Shown here one piece after another: positions 11,151 through 23,845 of a stretch of 64,000 nucleotides of DNA. This DNA comes from Kryptolebias marmoratus. Lineage: Eukaryota; Chordata; Actinopteri; Cyprinodontiformes; Rivulidae. The position numbers and the translations under genes are program-made. The DNA lies in assembly GCF_001649575.2 (NCBI RefSeq), contig NC_051439.1:4083152-4147151 (forward strand), written 5' to 3'. A model generated the notes under the pieces. That model ran no database searches. It was not told the origin of the DNA and was given only the letters and a program-made list of their open reading frames with translations. Position 1 is the first letter of the stretch. Every line of letters starts with the position of its first letter.

Positions 11151-14136
11151 GAGGTGAGAAAAAAAGTTAGAGTTTTTGCAAGTTTCCTTAATTTCCTCCA
11201 TTTAAAGTCTGTGTATGAATAATGAGAAGCAGAAATGTAAGTTCACAGTTTAGGAATTTCAAATATCTGACTTATAGTCTTCACACAGTGACTGGGGCTT
11301 ACTTTTCAGTCGCTTCTGACTGCCTCTCATTAACTTGGCAGTCAGGAGTGACAGACACAGGTGTGTAATTACCATAGTGACCCTAATGAGCCAATGGCAG
11401 CAGCTTTAATTAATTATTTTTTTTAAGTTGGTTCTCTTTTACACTATTTATACAGTTTATCCATCAAACTGCAGGCATTTTTGCTTAGCCTTTCGTAGCT
11501 ATGTTGGCGTTTCGAGCAGCAACTGCATCAGCCCCATCAACATTTCTTCAGAAATTTACTAGCTGTATTACACTATCCACCATTGTGCTTACAGCTAAGA
11601 GTGGAAGTTGAGCTGCAGCCTTGACTCAGCCTGGCTCCTGTCTGAGCCAGGTTAAAGGAGGATGGGGAGGAGTGGGGGCAGGGTGGAGCTTCCTGCCTTC
11701 CTGCTGCTCCAGGAACAAATGCTGTAAAAAAAAAACAAAAAAAGAACTGACAAAGCAGAAGCCCTTCGACTCTCTAAGTTGTTTGTTTGGAGTGTGTAAA
11801 TCACCTATAGAGGCCATATAAAGACTAAATCCCACATAAAATCACAGATCTGGCCCAGACCAGGACAGAACAGAACTTCACACATATGCAGCTGGGTTAA
11901 TTCTGCTCTTTCCAACCTTGTTGCAGTTCCTCAGCTCTGAAAGGTAGACTTGTGCTGACGTTTAGTCTGTCATCACAGGGTGCATCTTTAGCTCTGTTAG
12001 GCTTCGTCTTGTGACATGTGAGTTCATTATCCTCTAGTCTTGTAATATGTCACCATAAGTTGTAGGTCAGATCTTTGAACTGGCTGCACCCTGTTTGATG
12101 AATCACAAAAACGAGGAGATAACAAACAGAAATCCTGATGACAACATGAAAACGATAACTGCGCCGCTCATAAATCGCCCGCAGCTTGAAAACAACAATA
12201 AATTCGGGGTGAATTATTACACAGGAGATTCCTGAAGTGGGTTAAAGTTTTAAGGTTCTGTGGCAAGGTTTTTTTATGGCCTATCTCTTCGCCTGCACTC
12301 CCTCATACAGTGTGCATGCTTTATATGACCCTGGGTAGAGCTTGGTGGAAAAAAAAGGTTCTAGTGGGAACAACTTGGCTTGTTGATTTTCACGTGATTC
12401 ATGGTTGTAACTGAGGTGACCTCCTCGAAGTTGGACTTTTCACGTCATCCCTACATGTCTCAGACACAGAGAGTACCCTCGAGACTTCCAAGAAATAGTG
12501 TCACTAATGAACTTTGCAGCCACTACACTGATCTCTTTCTTTCCTAAGTGGGTTAGAATAAATTACCTTGTCTGTTGCATAAGACTGGACTTGGACTTCA
12601 GCGAACAGTATTCTTATGGAGTCGGATCTCTTCAATGCAGAGAGGCCTTGTCACCTGTTTTTATTTTTAAAAATATGTCCCCTTTGCATGATTATGATGA
12701 GCTCAGACCAAAGACAATGGGCAACACATGGGAGTGTAAAACTTTAGAGACATAGATCTTGGTTTTTGATGAGCTATTTTAGTTTGCACAGAACTCCCCT
12801 TTCTGCCCACTTCCTGTGCTCAAGTCTTTGTGCAATGTGTGGTTGTGAAAACACCAAAGACTCAGAAATCCTCCAGACTCTTATATATCTTTAGAACCCT
12901 GAAATTACAGAAAAAACCTTAAGACATTGACAAAAAATTAAGATCTAGAAAAAGCCCGAGGTCATTTCAGGCATTTAGGTCATATCTTGAAAGTAGAAAC
13001 CGTGGACAACACAAAGTTAAGGTGTGCACAGCTCAGCCAGTCTGTTTCCGTACCCAGTAGTTGTTTATCAGACCGAGCAAGCAGCCTGTAGCCGTTTTGA
13101 GCTGCAGCCAAGTCTAAAGACGAGTGGGTTCAAAGTCTGTACTTTTGACTTTGACAGTGTGCCGACTCTGCCTACATGTAGCCCTGCTGGTTCATTATCG
13201 AGAACTAGGGTGACATGTTAACCCTCCGCAGCCCTGATTTTGAAAAAGTGCGGCATCTAGAATGAGTCATCAATCTGTCGCCTACACAACAAAAGATGAG
13301 ACCATGTCTGGGTCTGGCAGGTTCCAAAAATCCCTTCAGAATTTAGGTTTAAATGTTATATTATTGTTCAGTGGATGTGGATCTCTGCTGTCAAATTCAC
13401 ATAGCTTGTTTTTTGTGGTTTCTTTTTTACATTCCCTCTTTTTTTCCAGTCCTGCTAGTCGCCCTAACATGTAGGAAAGGAAAAACAAAAACACACTCAT
13501 TCCTTCATGCATCTTCTTGTTAAAACCTTAGTCTCCGCTTTCTACCATACCTTGTAGAGCGCAGAGTGTGCTGTCTTATCAGGCGAATGAGGCCAAAAAA
13601 GCATTCCTTTATCTACATATTGAATTGTCTTAGGTACTTTCCGGGGCACTTTCTCCGTTTTGGCAGATTGTTGCTGTGTTTGTTGAGCAGCTAAACCTTG
13701 GCGACACCACAGACTGTGACTCACGCTGTGAAACCTGCAGTCGCAAGTTCAGGGTTCAGTTTACAAACAATATTGCTCAATATGTTCTTTCTGGCCATGG
13801 TCACGCTTGTTGCCGTGAAGTGCTTGTTCAGATCTCGCTCAGGGGATTGCGTTTTGTGTCATTTCTCCTCACTGATCCTCTGAGACCGCCAGACTGGATC
13901 AAAATGGAGCCTATCGGTGCTGATATTAGTTACGAGTCACTCAGTACAAGTTCTTGTGAATAATTCATCTGATTATCGACTGATCTGATAAAAGTCGAGT
14001 GAAGCAACTTTTCCAGAATAGTCTCACACCACAGACAAAGTTAACACGGATTACTGCTGAACACGCTCTTATCTGTAATCATCAAGTTAAGACCAAAAGG
14101 CTGTAAGTTAGACACAGCTGCCTTCACAACAGATTG
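11151..14136. other. Unique sequence, no gene recognised
   Basis: About 3 kb without family A copies. Several open frames of 60-95 codons (for example at 13676-13963 on the plus strand) show no domain, no homology I recognise and no clear splice context. Regulatory DNA is possible but not shown. Confidence 0.4.
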
Positions 14137-14567
14137 TTATCGCCTGCTGCAGAAAGCGATAATGTTTTTGTCTGTGTGTGTGGATATGTTTGTAGCATTA
14201 GCAAAGTATTATCATGATCCAGTGGACAATTTTTTATAAAACTCTTAGAAAATAATCATTGGATAGACATCTACAACTGCTTAACATTTGGAGTCAATCA
14301 AATTCAAGAAGGCAGCCGTAGCTTATCGACATTAGCCAACAGAAAAATAGGTATACCTCAGTCAGTTTTATACATACTGAGCTAAGATTTGATGTGGTAA
14401 ATGCTGAGACTCATTCACAACCCATACTTTAAGCGTGACCTCTTGTGGCATTGTACGAGTGCACATAATGTTAATTTCAAGGCTTTCACTCAATCCTTTC
14501 TCAACATAAGACAATCTCAGTTTAAAGCTCTGGGTGATGTGCATTCCTTTTAAGGAACACCTTTATT
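14137..14567 (+). repeat. Family A repeat, near-complete monomer
   Basis: Left hairpin at about 14139-14164: TTATCGC pairs with GCGATAA. Then GATAATGTTTTTGTC, CATTGGATAGACATCTACAAC, GCAGCCGTAGC, TATACTCATTC-like and CATAAGACAATCTCAG text follows. The right end is degraded (GTGCATTCCTTTTAAGGAAC). It shows the single-unit architecture from end to end. Confidence 0.87.
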
Positions 14568-15990
14568 ATTTTCACTGAATTCACATAATTTATTTCAGCA
14601 CAACTGACTAAAAAGCAAGAGAACACTTCTTGAAGTTCGTGTTCAGACAGCAATGATGAAAACTGAGCGTTCAAAACACGTTTTTAGTTTTTAACCAGTT
14701 CACATCAGCCCTACTTGTTTTCTGTGAACAAAACACATGCAGCACTCAGTGTCAGTCTCATGCTGCTGCACAACTCAGTGCAGGAACTTATGTCACTTCC
14801 TTTCTTATCTCACTGATGTAAAAAAGGAAGCCCCCTTACTTTCCCCAGGCATACATGCCCATAGAGTGTGAGGTGAAACTATTTCGGAATAAAAACAACC
14901 CAGTTTTCTAACATTGCAACAACGAAGCAGATGCTAACATTTACGTATTTAGCTTCCTGACTGTCACATATAACACGCACGTGTCAAGCTGTGTTCTGGG
15001 TGTACTGTGTGTTGGGTTGCAGCACCTGCGTGCGGAACAGGATGCCGGGGGTTGATTTGTGTCTCCTTTTGCAGACATCCATCCCCACCCACAAGGCTTT
15101 TCTGAGCCATGTACTGTATGAGTAAAAGTTAACCTGCAGACTATATGGAACATGAGGAGGAGGCGAGCAGCGCTCCATTCTTTGATTCCTCTGTGTACAC
15201 TGCAGGCACGAAGCGTCTCACCACTCCGCCGTTTAACCCTTTCATGCCCACACAAGACCAAATGAAAAGAACAACAACAACCTCCTCCATTTGGAAACCA
15301 CCCTCTTTTCATTATGGCTTCCATTTGCTTAAGCACTTTTACGTGCTTTCTTGTTTATTTCCAAAGAGCTTGTTATTTGAGTCAGAGAATTTCTTGTTCA
15401 GCAAGATACCACAGCAATGGCTGCTGAGAACCGTTAGTGTTTATCATAAGACTTGGAACACATTGTGCTGTAAACAAGCCCCAACTGGTAACCAGAGGTT
15501 ATGCTATCTAGCAGCAGATGTTAAATTTGCCCCAATCAACAAATTACTGTGTGTCATAAAAAATGGAGCTGGTCCTGACAAACATGCAGAGAATGTTCAC
15601 CCAATTATAAAGCAGGATAGATGTTTAACTATGTGTTAAATCTTTATGGCAAACAGCTCCACTGTTTTGGTTTTCATCAGAGCTTTTTTTTTTTTGTCTT
15701 AAAATGTACAAAGCAGCAAAACAGATTACAAGAATAAAAGGCTGGTGTGCATATTCAGTGGAGTCCCAAATCTTTCCTGTGAGTTGGGGGAGATTTCAAA
15801 AACTATTCTTTATTAGATTCTTTATTTTTCCGGTCAACATCATAAAATTAAGATCAAAGTAACAGAATAAGTTTAAAAATACATTTTGTTTCAATAACCT
15901 TGTAACAGAATACCATGATTTCCTTCCTGATTCTCCAACACCAGACAAATTTATTCTTGTTTAATATATAAATTATATAATAAATATTTA
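14568..15990. other. No recognised feature
   Basis: Unique sequence. The plus frame at 15145-15639 and the minus frame at 14941-15336 overlap in opposite directions. Neither contains a recognisable domain, and I treat both as chance. Confidence 0.4.
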
Positions 15991-16605
15991 ATATTTAAAA
16001 GAACAGTCCAGATTGGATTTTTTGAAATGGTGGTCTTTGGAGTTGTTATTAGTAATAAATATCTTACCTGTAGTTAAAAGGGCTTAAAATAGGGATGTAA
16101 AGAATAACTGATTTACAGCATTTCATGGACAAGGATGATGCGGCTGCATCAGTAGAGCAGCCGTGATGCAGTTTTAGAATTATATTTTAATGAATCAGTC
16201 TATTATGTCTTTGTACTGAAAAATCTGATCGGTTTAAAAATTGAATAATATTGATTTCACTATAAAATAAATAGCATAAAAGTAAAAGAAAGTGTAGTTA
16301 CATTTGTTAGGAAAAACAGATCTCCTCTCTTTTGTTTTTTTCTTTTAATGGACAACTCTTTTTCTTGTTGGCTTCAACCTGATAATGTGGATTAACTAAT
16401 ATTCCAGAGAAAAAGATTACATTATGTATTAAACATATCTGCTGCTGGCAGATTTATTAATTTTGCACTAGGCCTCATTTTTCTTCATTGTTTGTTTATT
16501 GTGAATTGGCTTATATGAAATATTATAGTTTTAAAACAAGACCTGTCTGTGAGTAGCCATTCTTTTGTCTCAATAAGTCATTCATTTGTTTTGTTGTATT
16601 GTACT

Positions 16606-17435
16606 CAGGGGTGGAAATTAAAAATTTTGTCCACCAGCCATAGTGGCTGGTGGACAATTTTTTTTACCAGCCATTATTTTTTGTTGTGACAAAAAGTAAT
16701 TTCATATGATGATGATGATGGAGGTGGGTGGAAGCAGTTGTGCTGCCCTACAAGCTGAACAACACCTCTTTCTGGACACTGCATGGAAATAACTAGATTT
16801 TTCTTATTTTATTTTTTTTAATTAAACCATTAAAAGATGCATATCTGTACATAAAAAATTCAAACAAGTGAAATTTATTTCTGTGGAGTGTTTTTGAAGT
16901 ATTTTTTGTGCTTTTGTAAGTTGTTGTATGTAAGTTGTAATGTTTTTCAGACACTTGCTGCTTTTAATGCATAGATCTATTTGTGCTATCCGCTTATATT
17001 TAACAGGTAGGATATTCTGATGAAGGAAGTGATTTTTGTGGTTTTAGAAAGGTTTTCGTNNNNNNNNNNNNNNNNNNNNNNNNNNNNNNNNNNNNNNNNN
17101 NNNNNNNNNNNNNNNNNNNNNNNNNNNNNNNNNNNNNNNNNNNNNNNNNNNNNNNNNNNNNNNNNNNNNNNNNNNNNNNNNNNNNNNNNNNNNNNNNNNN
17201 NNNNNNNNNNNNNNNNNNNNNNNNNNNCCGTAGGCGCGAACGCACACTGACCGACGTCATGACGTCATCTTCTTCTTCTTGATTTTTATTGGTGGTTGGT
17301 AAACAACTGAAGGAATCAATACCGCCACCAACTGGTAAAGAGTGTCTGCTAAACTTTTCTCCTTTTTGCATTTAGCAGCAACTCGAGCACATTGCTGCCC
17401 CCTATATGTCAAGAATATGCTAATTTCCACCCCTG
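16606..17435 (+). mobile_element. Non-autonomous hAT-type element, copy 2
   Basis: Inverted ends CAGGGGTGGAAATTA / TAATTTCCACCCCTG are flanked by an exact 8-bp duplication ATTGTACT (16598-16605 and 17436-17443). The left subterminal hairpin (GTCCACCAGCCA / TGGCTGGTGGAC) and the text AACAAAAAATAATGG/GTCACAACAAAAAATAG match copy 1 in reverse orientation. The right interior has GACGTCATGACGTCATC, a CRE-like palindrome, and CTGCCCCCTATATGTC, which echoes the GACATATAGGGGGCAG text of copy 1. 168 bases are unread. No transposase is visible. Confidence 0.92.
17060..17227. other. Assembly gap (168 N)
   Basis: Run of N inside hAT copy 2, in the same part of the element as the gap in copy 1. Confidence 1.
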
Positions 17436-17443
17436 ATTGTACT

Positions 17444-17715
17444 GCATTGAATCTCAATGTATTGAATCAAACTCGTATTGAATTACATTGTATTTTCATT
17501 ATCTTGATTACAGGTGGAAATGTGTCATGATTGACAGCTAAATCAGATACTGTTGAAGGCTGAATGGTATTGCGATTGAAGGCTGAATCATTTCACAGTT
17601 GAAGGCTGAATTGTACTCTGATTGAAGGTAGGATCATGTTGTGCTTGAAGGCTTGATTGTATTGTGATTGGAGACTAAATTGTACTGTAAATGAAGGTTG
17701 AATCGTGTTGCAAAA
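17444..17715 (+). repeat. 23-bp minisatellite
   Basis: The unit core TTGAAGGCTGAATTGTACT recurs with fixed phase. Starts are at 17552, 17576, 17599, 17622, 17645, 17668 and 17691, a spacing of 23 (once 24). Weaker units can be traced upstream at about 17506 and 17529. About nine units in all, diverged from each other, so it is an old array. Confidence 0.85.
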
Positions 17716-18355
17716 GCTAATGCCTAGTTTGACTGGAGTCACAACAAAATCAGGCTTTGGTTATTCATATGGAAGACCGAGTCTACTGTGTTCTGCTCCA
17801 GTGATGGACGGTGTAAAACTTATTGTTTCTGTTTAAATACAAGCTAGCATTAGCAGTGTGGCAGCTACCACAGGAAGAAAGGAAAGGTGGGATTGTCTTG
17901 TTCTATTCAATAATTTTTGCTCTGTAGCAACCATTAAGCAGATGATTATTGTAGAGTGTGTTTTGTAGTTTTAATAAGGTTGTTGCTGAGAACACTCCTT
18001 TACTACTGGCCATGATAAAAGTTTCTCTGTATTTGCAAATCTGTGAAAAGCTGACAGCAACCTCGCTCTGCTATTGACATCCACATCATTAGAAGTGCTA
18101 GTATTTATGTATTTTGTTGAACATAAGTATTGAATTTGTCCACGGCTCACCCCTGGGAAAGTTGTCTTCTAGCACGTCTGTTTGAACTATTCCTTTAACA
18201 TTTCCAAAAAGACCTTCATTTAGAAAAATGTGACTGAAAGATTTTTGTGAAGCATGCCGTCAACACTTAATAATCCTCACAAATTGCTTTTTGAAGCAGA
18301 TTCCAGGTTCTTGCAACACTCTGACATCTAAATCTAGTTTTGACCAGACAAGATG

Positions 18356-18361
18356 GTGTGT

Positions 18362-18394
<33 letters not shown>
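18356..18394. repeat. (TG)n microsatellite
   Basis: TG dinucleotide run with one GAG interruption. Confidence 0.95.
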
Positions 18395-19377
18395 GGAGGG
18401 GAGGAGAGGCAGGGGGCATGTGTTGATAATCTCTATTTTTTCCGAGACACTGTGTAAATATTGAAAACAGAAAGATGGTAATTTAATAACAGCTCGTGTA
18501 TTGTTTCCATTACATCTGTCTCTTGGCCTCCGTGTGTTTGTTTAAGGAGGTGATTAGGTGAAGGCCAGAGCAGGTTCTAGGGTAAGTACATTTAAATAGA
18601 GCTGCATTGCTTCCTCCTAAAACACGTCCGTGGCACATAAAAAACCCTCTAAAACAACTGCTGGTTAGAAAAACAAGTAACTCAGCTAAAGGTCACGTCA
18701 TCTCAGTTTGAATATTTGAAGAAAGTTACTGGGCGTTTTATCAAATCATAAGTCAGAAGATTGTTAATTCTGTTATAGTCAACAGTTGTGTTTATTTCTA
18801 TTCACGTAACCCAGAATGCTAAATCACGCATCGCGGACCGCAGTTAAGGGCGTTGTGAAACATGGGCTGAAAAAACAAACAAAAACATTTGCGTCTTACT
18901 AAAATGCAAATGCTACAAAAATAATGTCCACTAAATTATAGCAAGAGGCCCACATAATTTCCTGTAGTGGTGCTTAAACTCTGCTATTTCTGCTCGGGCT
19001 GTGTTTATTTTTGGGGGGAGGGGGCTGGGAGGACGGGGACTGTGGACACATAATCCTCCCAGAAAAGTGATTTATTTATGAATTCCAGCTCAGAACCTCC
19101 CCTCCTGAGAGCTGGCCAGCTTGCCAGAAGTCATTGGCTGATGTTTACAGGACTGGATTGGCTAATTCCCATGGTGCAGTGTGCCTGCAGTGCTATCTTA
19201 TTTATACAAGGCCTGATATGGGAGAACAGAGGAGTTTATTTTGGGATATTCCCCATAGATGGATCTGATTTCTCCAACTGGAGCAGTTTCCTCCATACGT
19301 GCTACACTTCAGGTTCTGGCAGTGCGCTGTATGCTCGTAGACACTCATGTTTAAAACTTAAAAACAGAGATTAAAGA
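18395..19377. other. Unique non-coding segment, possible conserved regulatory DNA
   Basis: Unlike its surroundings this stretch holds no repeat I recognise. It has runs of complex sequence (for example 18475-18545 and 19075-19260) of the kind seen in conserved non-coding elements. This is only an impression, since conservation cannot be measured from one sequence. Confidence 0.25.
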
Positions 19378-20400
19378 CCCTTCCTTAAAGGAAAGCGTAT
19401 TGCCCACCACCTTTCATATCAGAGTTTTAGACTGAGATCAGCTTATGTTTAAAAAATGAGTTGTATAAATCCTTTAAAATAATGTTATGTAGAATGTCAT
19501 GCGATATCGCAAGATGTCATGCACAGAGTATGTGATGGGGAGGACCATCAGCTATGACCATCAGCTACTACATCATCAAATTTTAGTTCGATGTCTGTAA
19601 ATTTTACTGAGTTTTAGCCATTTTTGTGTTGGCTAAGGGTAATTAGCTGTAGCAACCATCTTGAATTGAACTGACACCAAAAGTTAACTGGCTGTACAAC
19701 ATATTATTAATCTCTGAAAGTTTAATAAAAATCTGCCCAGTGGTTCATGAGATATTCTGCTAACAGACAAACATGCTTGATTCTCACGTTTATTGCTGAA
19801 GTATTAAACAGAAATCTTGCATAATGAGTAGCATTTGGAGTATTTGTTACAGAATGTGCTCAGCTACTACCAAAAAGAATTTAGCACAAACTCTGAACAA
19901 TTGACTATTTTTGTGTTTTCTAAGGTCAGTGGGCTGTGGCAGCCTTCTTGATGTGGATTAACTCCAGACGTTAATCAGTTGTAGATGTACACCCAATGAC
20001 TATATCCTGAAAGTTTAATTCAAATCCATCCAGTGCTTCATGAGATTCTTTGCTAACAGACAGAGGTGACTCTAAACAGTTAATGGCAAAATTTAGAAAA
20101 AGCACTTATGGAATCTGTTAACACTTAGAACATGTGTTAGGAATTGGTCTCAGCTACTCCCACGCTATATTTTAGCTCAATATCTGTAAAATTCACTGAG
20201 TTATTGCCTTTTCTGTGTGTTTTTTTTTTAGGTCAGTTAGCTGTGGCAAACATCTGGAATCATGCTGATTCGAAAAGGTAATCAGTTGTACAGGAACATC
20301 CAGTGGTAATTTTCTGAGAGTGTCATTAAAATTTGTCTAGGTAATTTAAGGGATATTTTGCCAACTAACTTACACTCAAATAAAGGTGAAAACATTATTG
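19378..20400 (-). repeat. Family A repeat, trimer
   Basis: Three body units in a row, read on the minus strand. Unit 1 at about 19380-19780 carries the right-end part (CTTAAAGGAAAG, ATTGCCCACCACCTTTCA) and ends with GAGATATTCTGCTAACAGAC. Unit 2 (about 19790-20060) and unit 3 (about 20060-20395) each repeat the same series: CAGCTACT, ATTTTAGCTCAATATCTGTA, TTAGCTGTGGCA, AATCAGTTGTA, and ATTTTGCTAACAGAC or a diverged form of it. The link GGTGACTCTAAACAGTTAATGGC between units 2 and 3 is the inverse of the link in the plus-strand dimers. The left hairpin is absent. Confidence 0.88.
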
Positions 20401-21120
20401 ATAAGAATGTTATGATGAACAGCCTGACTTTAGAGACTACAAAAGAAGCAGATTATTTAATAATGACTTCATTGCTTCGTTTCAACACCATTTCATTAAA
20501 CACAATTCGTAATTCTGACTTACATGACTTGCTATATTTCAAAATAAATCATGAAAGCATTTAATTCAAATAGCTTTTTAAATAGTTCTGGTCAAGCCTC
20601 TATATCTTGTTTTAGTAGTTTTAAAGACGTGCTTGAAGTGATGAAAACCCATTCCGAAGTCTTCTTACCTCAACAAAATATTAACCATCCTCAGAATACT
20701 TGTCTCAAAGCTGTTTTTTTGGTCTTTTTTTTTCCTTTTTAAGCAAATTACCTTTCAGGCTCACAAACATTTGAGTGATGAAATATTTTTCTCAAGCCTT
20801 CAACAAGTGCCGTATGAGTAACATTTGGAAGGGATGACGCTGGTTAGAAGCCTGGCTCTCACACTCTGTAAATGTTTTATTTATGAAACACAAACACTCA
20901 GAGACATGCGGTCATAACAGAGAGCATATGCACTTTAAGGCAACATCTGCCTTTTATGAAGACTCAGGTCATCATTTACAGGTTTTACTTACTGACATTT
21001 TACACTTTGTGAGGCTGGAAAGTCACCTTACACCCCTACATCCTCATTCGCCTTGACCTCTTGTCTTTCCCAACGTGTTGCTGCTATTCTCTGTGCTTTA
21101 ATAATCACATCATAAAGGAA
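20401..21120. other. No recognised feature
   Basis: AT-rich sequence without repeat ends or exons that I recognise. Confidence 0.45.
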
Positions 21121-21358
21121 CTAGAAGCACTCAGAGAGCTCACACTTCCGCCAAGGCCACAGCGTGATTGAAGAATAATGTGATTTGGATCATAATCTGG
21201 ATCGCTCCCAAAATTTCATCCATTGTTTTTTGTGACAACCCCAACATGTCCTGAAACTTTCCTCCAAATCTGTTCATTAGGTTTTACCTGATCTTGCTAA
21301 TAGACAGACAAACAAACAAACGGACACAACTGAAAACAGAACTACCTTGGCAGAGGAA
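21121..21358 (+). repeat. Interspersed repeat with complementary CCGCCAAGG ends (family B)
   Basis: Begins CACTCAGAGAGCTCACAC, then TTCCGCCAAGGC. The middle has GATCATAATCTGGATCGC, AATCTGTTCATTAGGTTTTA and CTTGCTAATAGACAGACAAAC. It ends ACTACCTTGGCAGAGG. The CCGCCAAGG start and CCTTGGC-GAGG end are complementary. The layout is recognisable from other fish genomes, but I cannot name the family with certainty. Confidence 0.7.
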
Positions 21359-21902
<544 letters not shown>

Positions 21903-21924
21903 AAAGCCCAGGCATCCTGGAATG

Positions 21925-22245
21925 AATGCTTATTGCCTGCTGACTTTTTGCCAGCATTTTAGAGGGAAATCATCTTAAGTTGAGAAATGATGATTTGGGT
22001 CAAACCTTGAAAATAACGCTACTACCACAGCAGATTTTAGCTTTGAATATCTAAACTGGTTTAGTTTTGTCAAATTTTTTGTGTTTTCTTAAGTTGCTCA
22101 GATATGAAAGCCACTGTGAATGTGGTTGACCCCAAAAGGTAATTCGTTGTAGATGATGACTTTCTGAGAGTTTCCTTAAAACCCGTCCACACGCATAACA
22201 AAAGCATGATCACCCTTTAACCACTGGCAGAGGGTGATTATAGGA
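21925..22245 (-). repeat. Family A repeat, degraded monomer
   Basis: Minus-strand order: AAGTTGAGAAATGATGATTTGGGTCAAACCTTG, ACTACCACAGCAGATTTTAGC, AGGTAATTCGTTGTAGATGA, TTTCTGAGAGTTTCCTTAAAA, then AAAGCATGATCACCC and GGCAGAGGGTGATTATA, the inverse of the left hairpin. The 20 or so bases at 21928 (TATTGCCTGCTGACTTTTTG) resemble a second left-hairpin arm. Confidence 0.75.
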
Positions 22246-23240
22246 AGAGGTGAAGGACAGCTGGCAGAGCTGATACCTTGGCCTAGATGTTTTCCTCTCT
22301 CTTCAGGTGTGTTTGTTGATTTTATTCCCCAGGAAGTTTTTCAATGATGCTGGTGGAACCGGTCTCTGTGACCAAATTAGGCAAACCAGAGCTGAAGTGT
22401 CATCGTCTGCTGCATGAAGGATGGCTCCTTATTCACCACTGATGTGACAAATCTCCTCAAGATGTTCTATAACAAGTCTTATACCCACAGATAAATCAAA
22501 AACTGTTTATTTTGTTGCGATAACAGCTTAGTCTTGTGAAGGTCTGTTGCTCCAAAACAACAGTAGTCCTCTAAATAGACATTGAGAATGAGGCAGTTTG
22601 ACATTTTTGAGACCAGAACACAAAACAGAACAACAAACCTTCTTGTGTACTTCCTTTTGATGCCATTGCTGTTTTCTGTTGGTATTTTTCCACTCACTGC
22701 AGATGCTGTGTAGTTTCAGGTGCACTTGTGGTTGCACCAGTACATCTACAGCGTGACATACTGTGAAGTGATGATTTATTTTTTTTTGCACTGAGGGAAA
22801 AAAAAAGCATTCCGTCTTTGTTTTTCTCTTTGAATCGTCTGTGATGGACAACAGACTTTGTAATCAGCTCTCTTGGAAGAAGCCAAACGGAATGAAAATA
22901 TGACAAGCTGTGACCACCATCCCACGTGTGTCAGTGGAGCAAACCCAAAGACTGTGATCATCTTCTTGTAATCATTAGTTAGCTCTGCTGTGGGATTAGC
23001 GTGCCTTGAAAACGCAGGAATTAAATATCTTTCTGGACAAGATTAAGTGTGGTTGGAAACAACACTTCATTTCATTTGATTACTTTTTGGCTTTTGTCAT
23101 CACTGCTGCAACGTATTTTATCTAACACGAGAGACAGAAATAAGAACAATCCTTAGTACTTAGTACTTAATATTGATATGCAAAGCTTTACTGCCAATGA
23201 CTAATGCATCATACTGTATCTTAGACTGTATACTCTTTAG
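22246..23240. other. No recognised feature
   Basis: Unique-looking DNA. The minus-strand frames at 22479-22961 overlap one another in different phases and lack any domain. Confidence 0.4.
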
Positions 23241-23845
23241 TTATTCCCTGCTGCCAAAAGGCAGGCAATAATGTTTTTGCTTATGTCGGTGTGCGTGTGT
23301 ATTTGTGTGTTTGTCGGTTAGAAAAATATCATGAACCCCTAAATGAATTTTAATGAAACTCTCAGAAAGTCATTTTTGGATATACAAATACATCTGAATA
23401 TGTTTTTGGAGTCAGCCCAATTTAAAATGGCCACCACAGCTAATCAACTTTATCAAACACAAATGAAAATCAGTCAGTTTTACAGATATTTAGCTTAAGT
23501 TTGGGTCAGTAGTATTGGACACACATGCTTTAAATGCTAATAGATTTTGCAAGATCCCTTTTTCAAAACGTTTCCATTAACTATTAGAGACAACTTTGTA
23601 TGTCTGTTGGCAAAAAAAAAAAAAATAGCTAGAACGTGGTACAGATATTCAGCTAAAATTTGAAGTGGTAGTTTCTGAGAATCATTCACAACACTACTCT
23701 GAGCATCAGATAGCACATGACCTTTTTTTCCAGGTTTTACCTAAATAGTTACAAGTTAGTCATTTTCAGCACGAGATAATTTTAGTCTAAAACTCCAGCA
23801 TGAAAGCTAATTAGCATTCCTTCAAGAAATGCTAGGCTTTAATGT
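23241..23845 (+). repeat. Family A repeat, dimer with both palindromic ends
   Basis: The left hairpin at about 23242-23270 (CCTGCTGCC / GGCAGG, loop AAAA) is followed by AATAATGTTTTTGC. Unit 1 carries AATGAAACTCTCAGAAAGTC and AAAATGGCCACCACAGC. The link is ATTAACTATTAGAGACAACTTTG plus TCTGTTGGC. The shorter unit 2 carries TACAGATATTCAGCTAAAAT and GAGAATCATTCACAACA. The right palindrome TAGCATTCCTTCAAGAAATGCTA lies at about 23812-23834. Confidence 0.88.

Larger units (their letters stand above)
15998..18199. mobile_element. Possible family T element hosting a hAT copy and a minisatellite
   Basis: The left end TTTAAAAGAACAGTCCAGAT with TTTTTGAAATGGTGG and TATCTTACCTGTAG resembles the family T start. 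The right end TTTGAACTATTCCTTTAAC at 18180-18199 is the inverse of the canonical start. The ends are degenerate and 2.2 kb apart, so pairing them is an inference. Confidence 0.35.

Noticed and set aside
10608..11201. 197-codon minus-strand open frame with a long polyproline run
   Set aside because: It is created by the 50-G homopolymer and GGA-rich strand. There is no domain, and codon content follows base composition.
13676..13963. 95-codon cysteine-containing frame
   Set aside because: The cysteines do not form a known spacing, and a second frame in another phase covers the same bases.
17444..17715. CRISPR-like array (regular 23-bp repeat)
   Set aside because: No alternation of conserved repeat and unique spacer. 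The whole unit repeats, and the context is a vertebrate genome.
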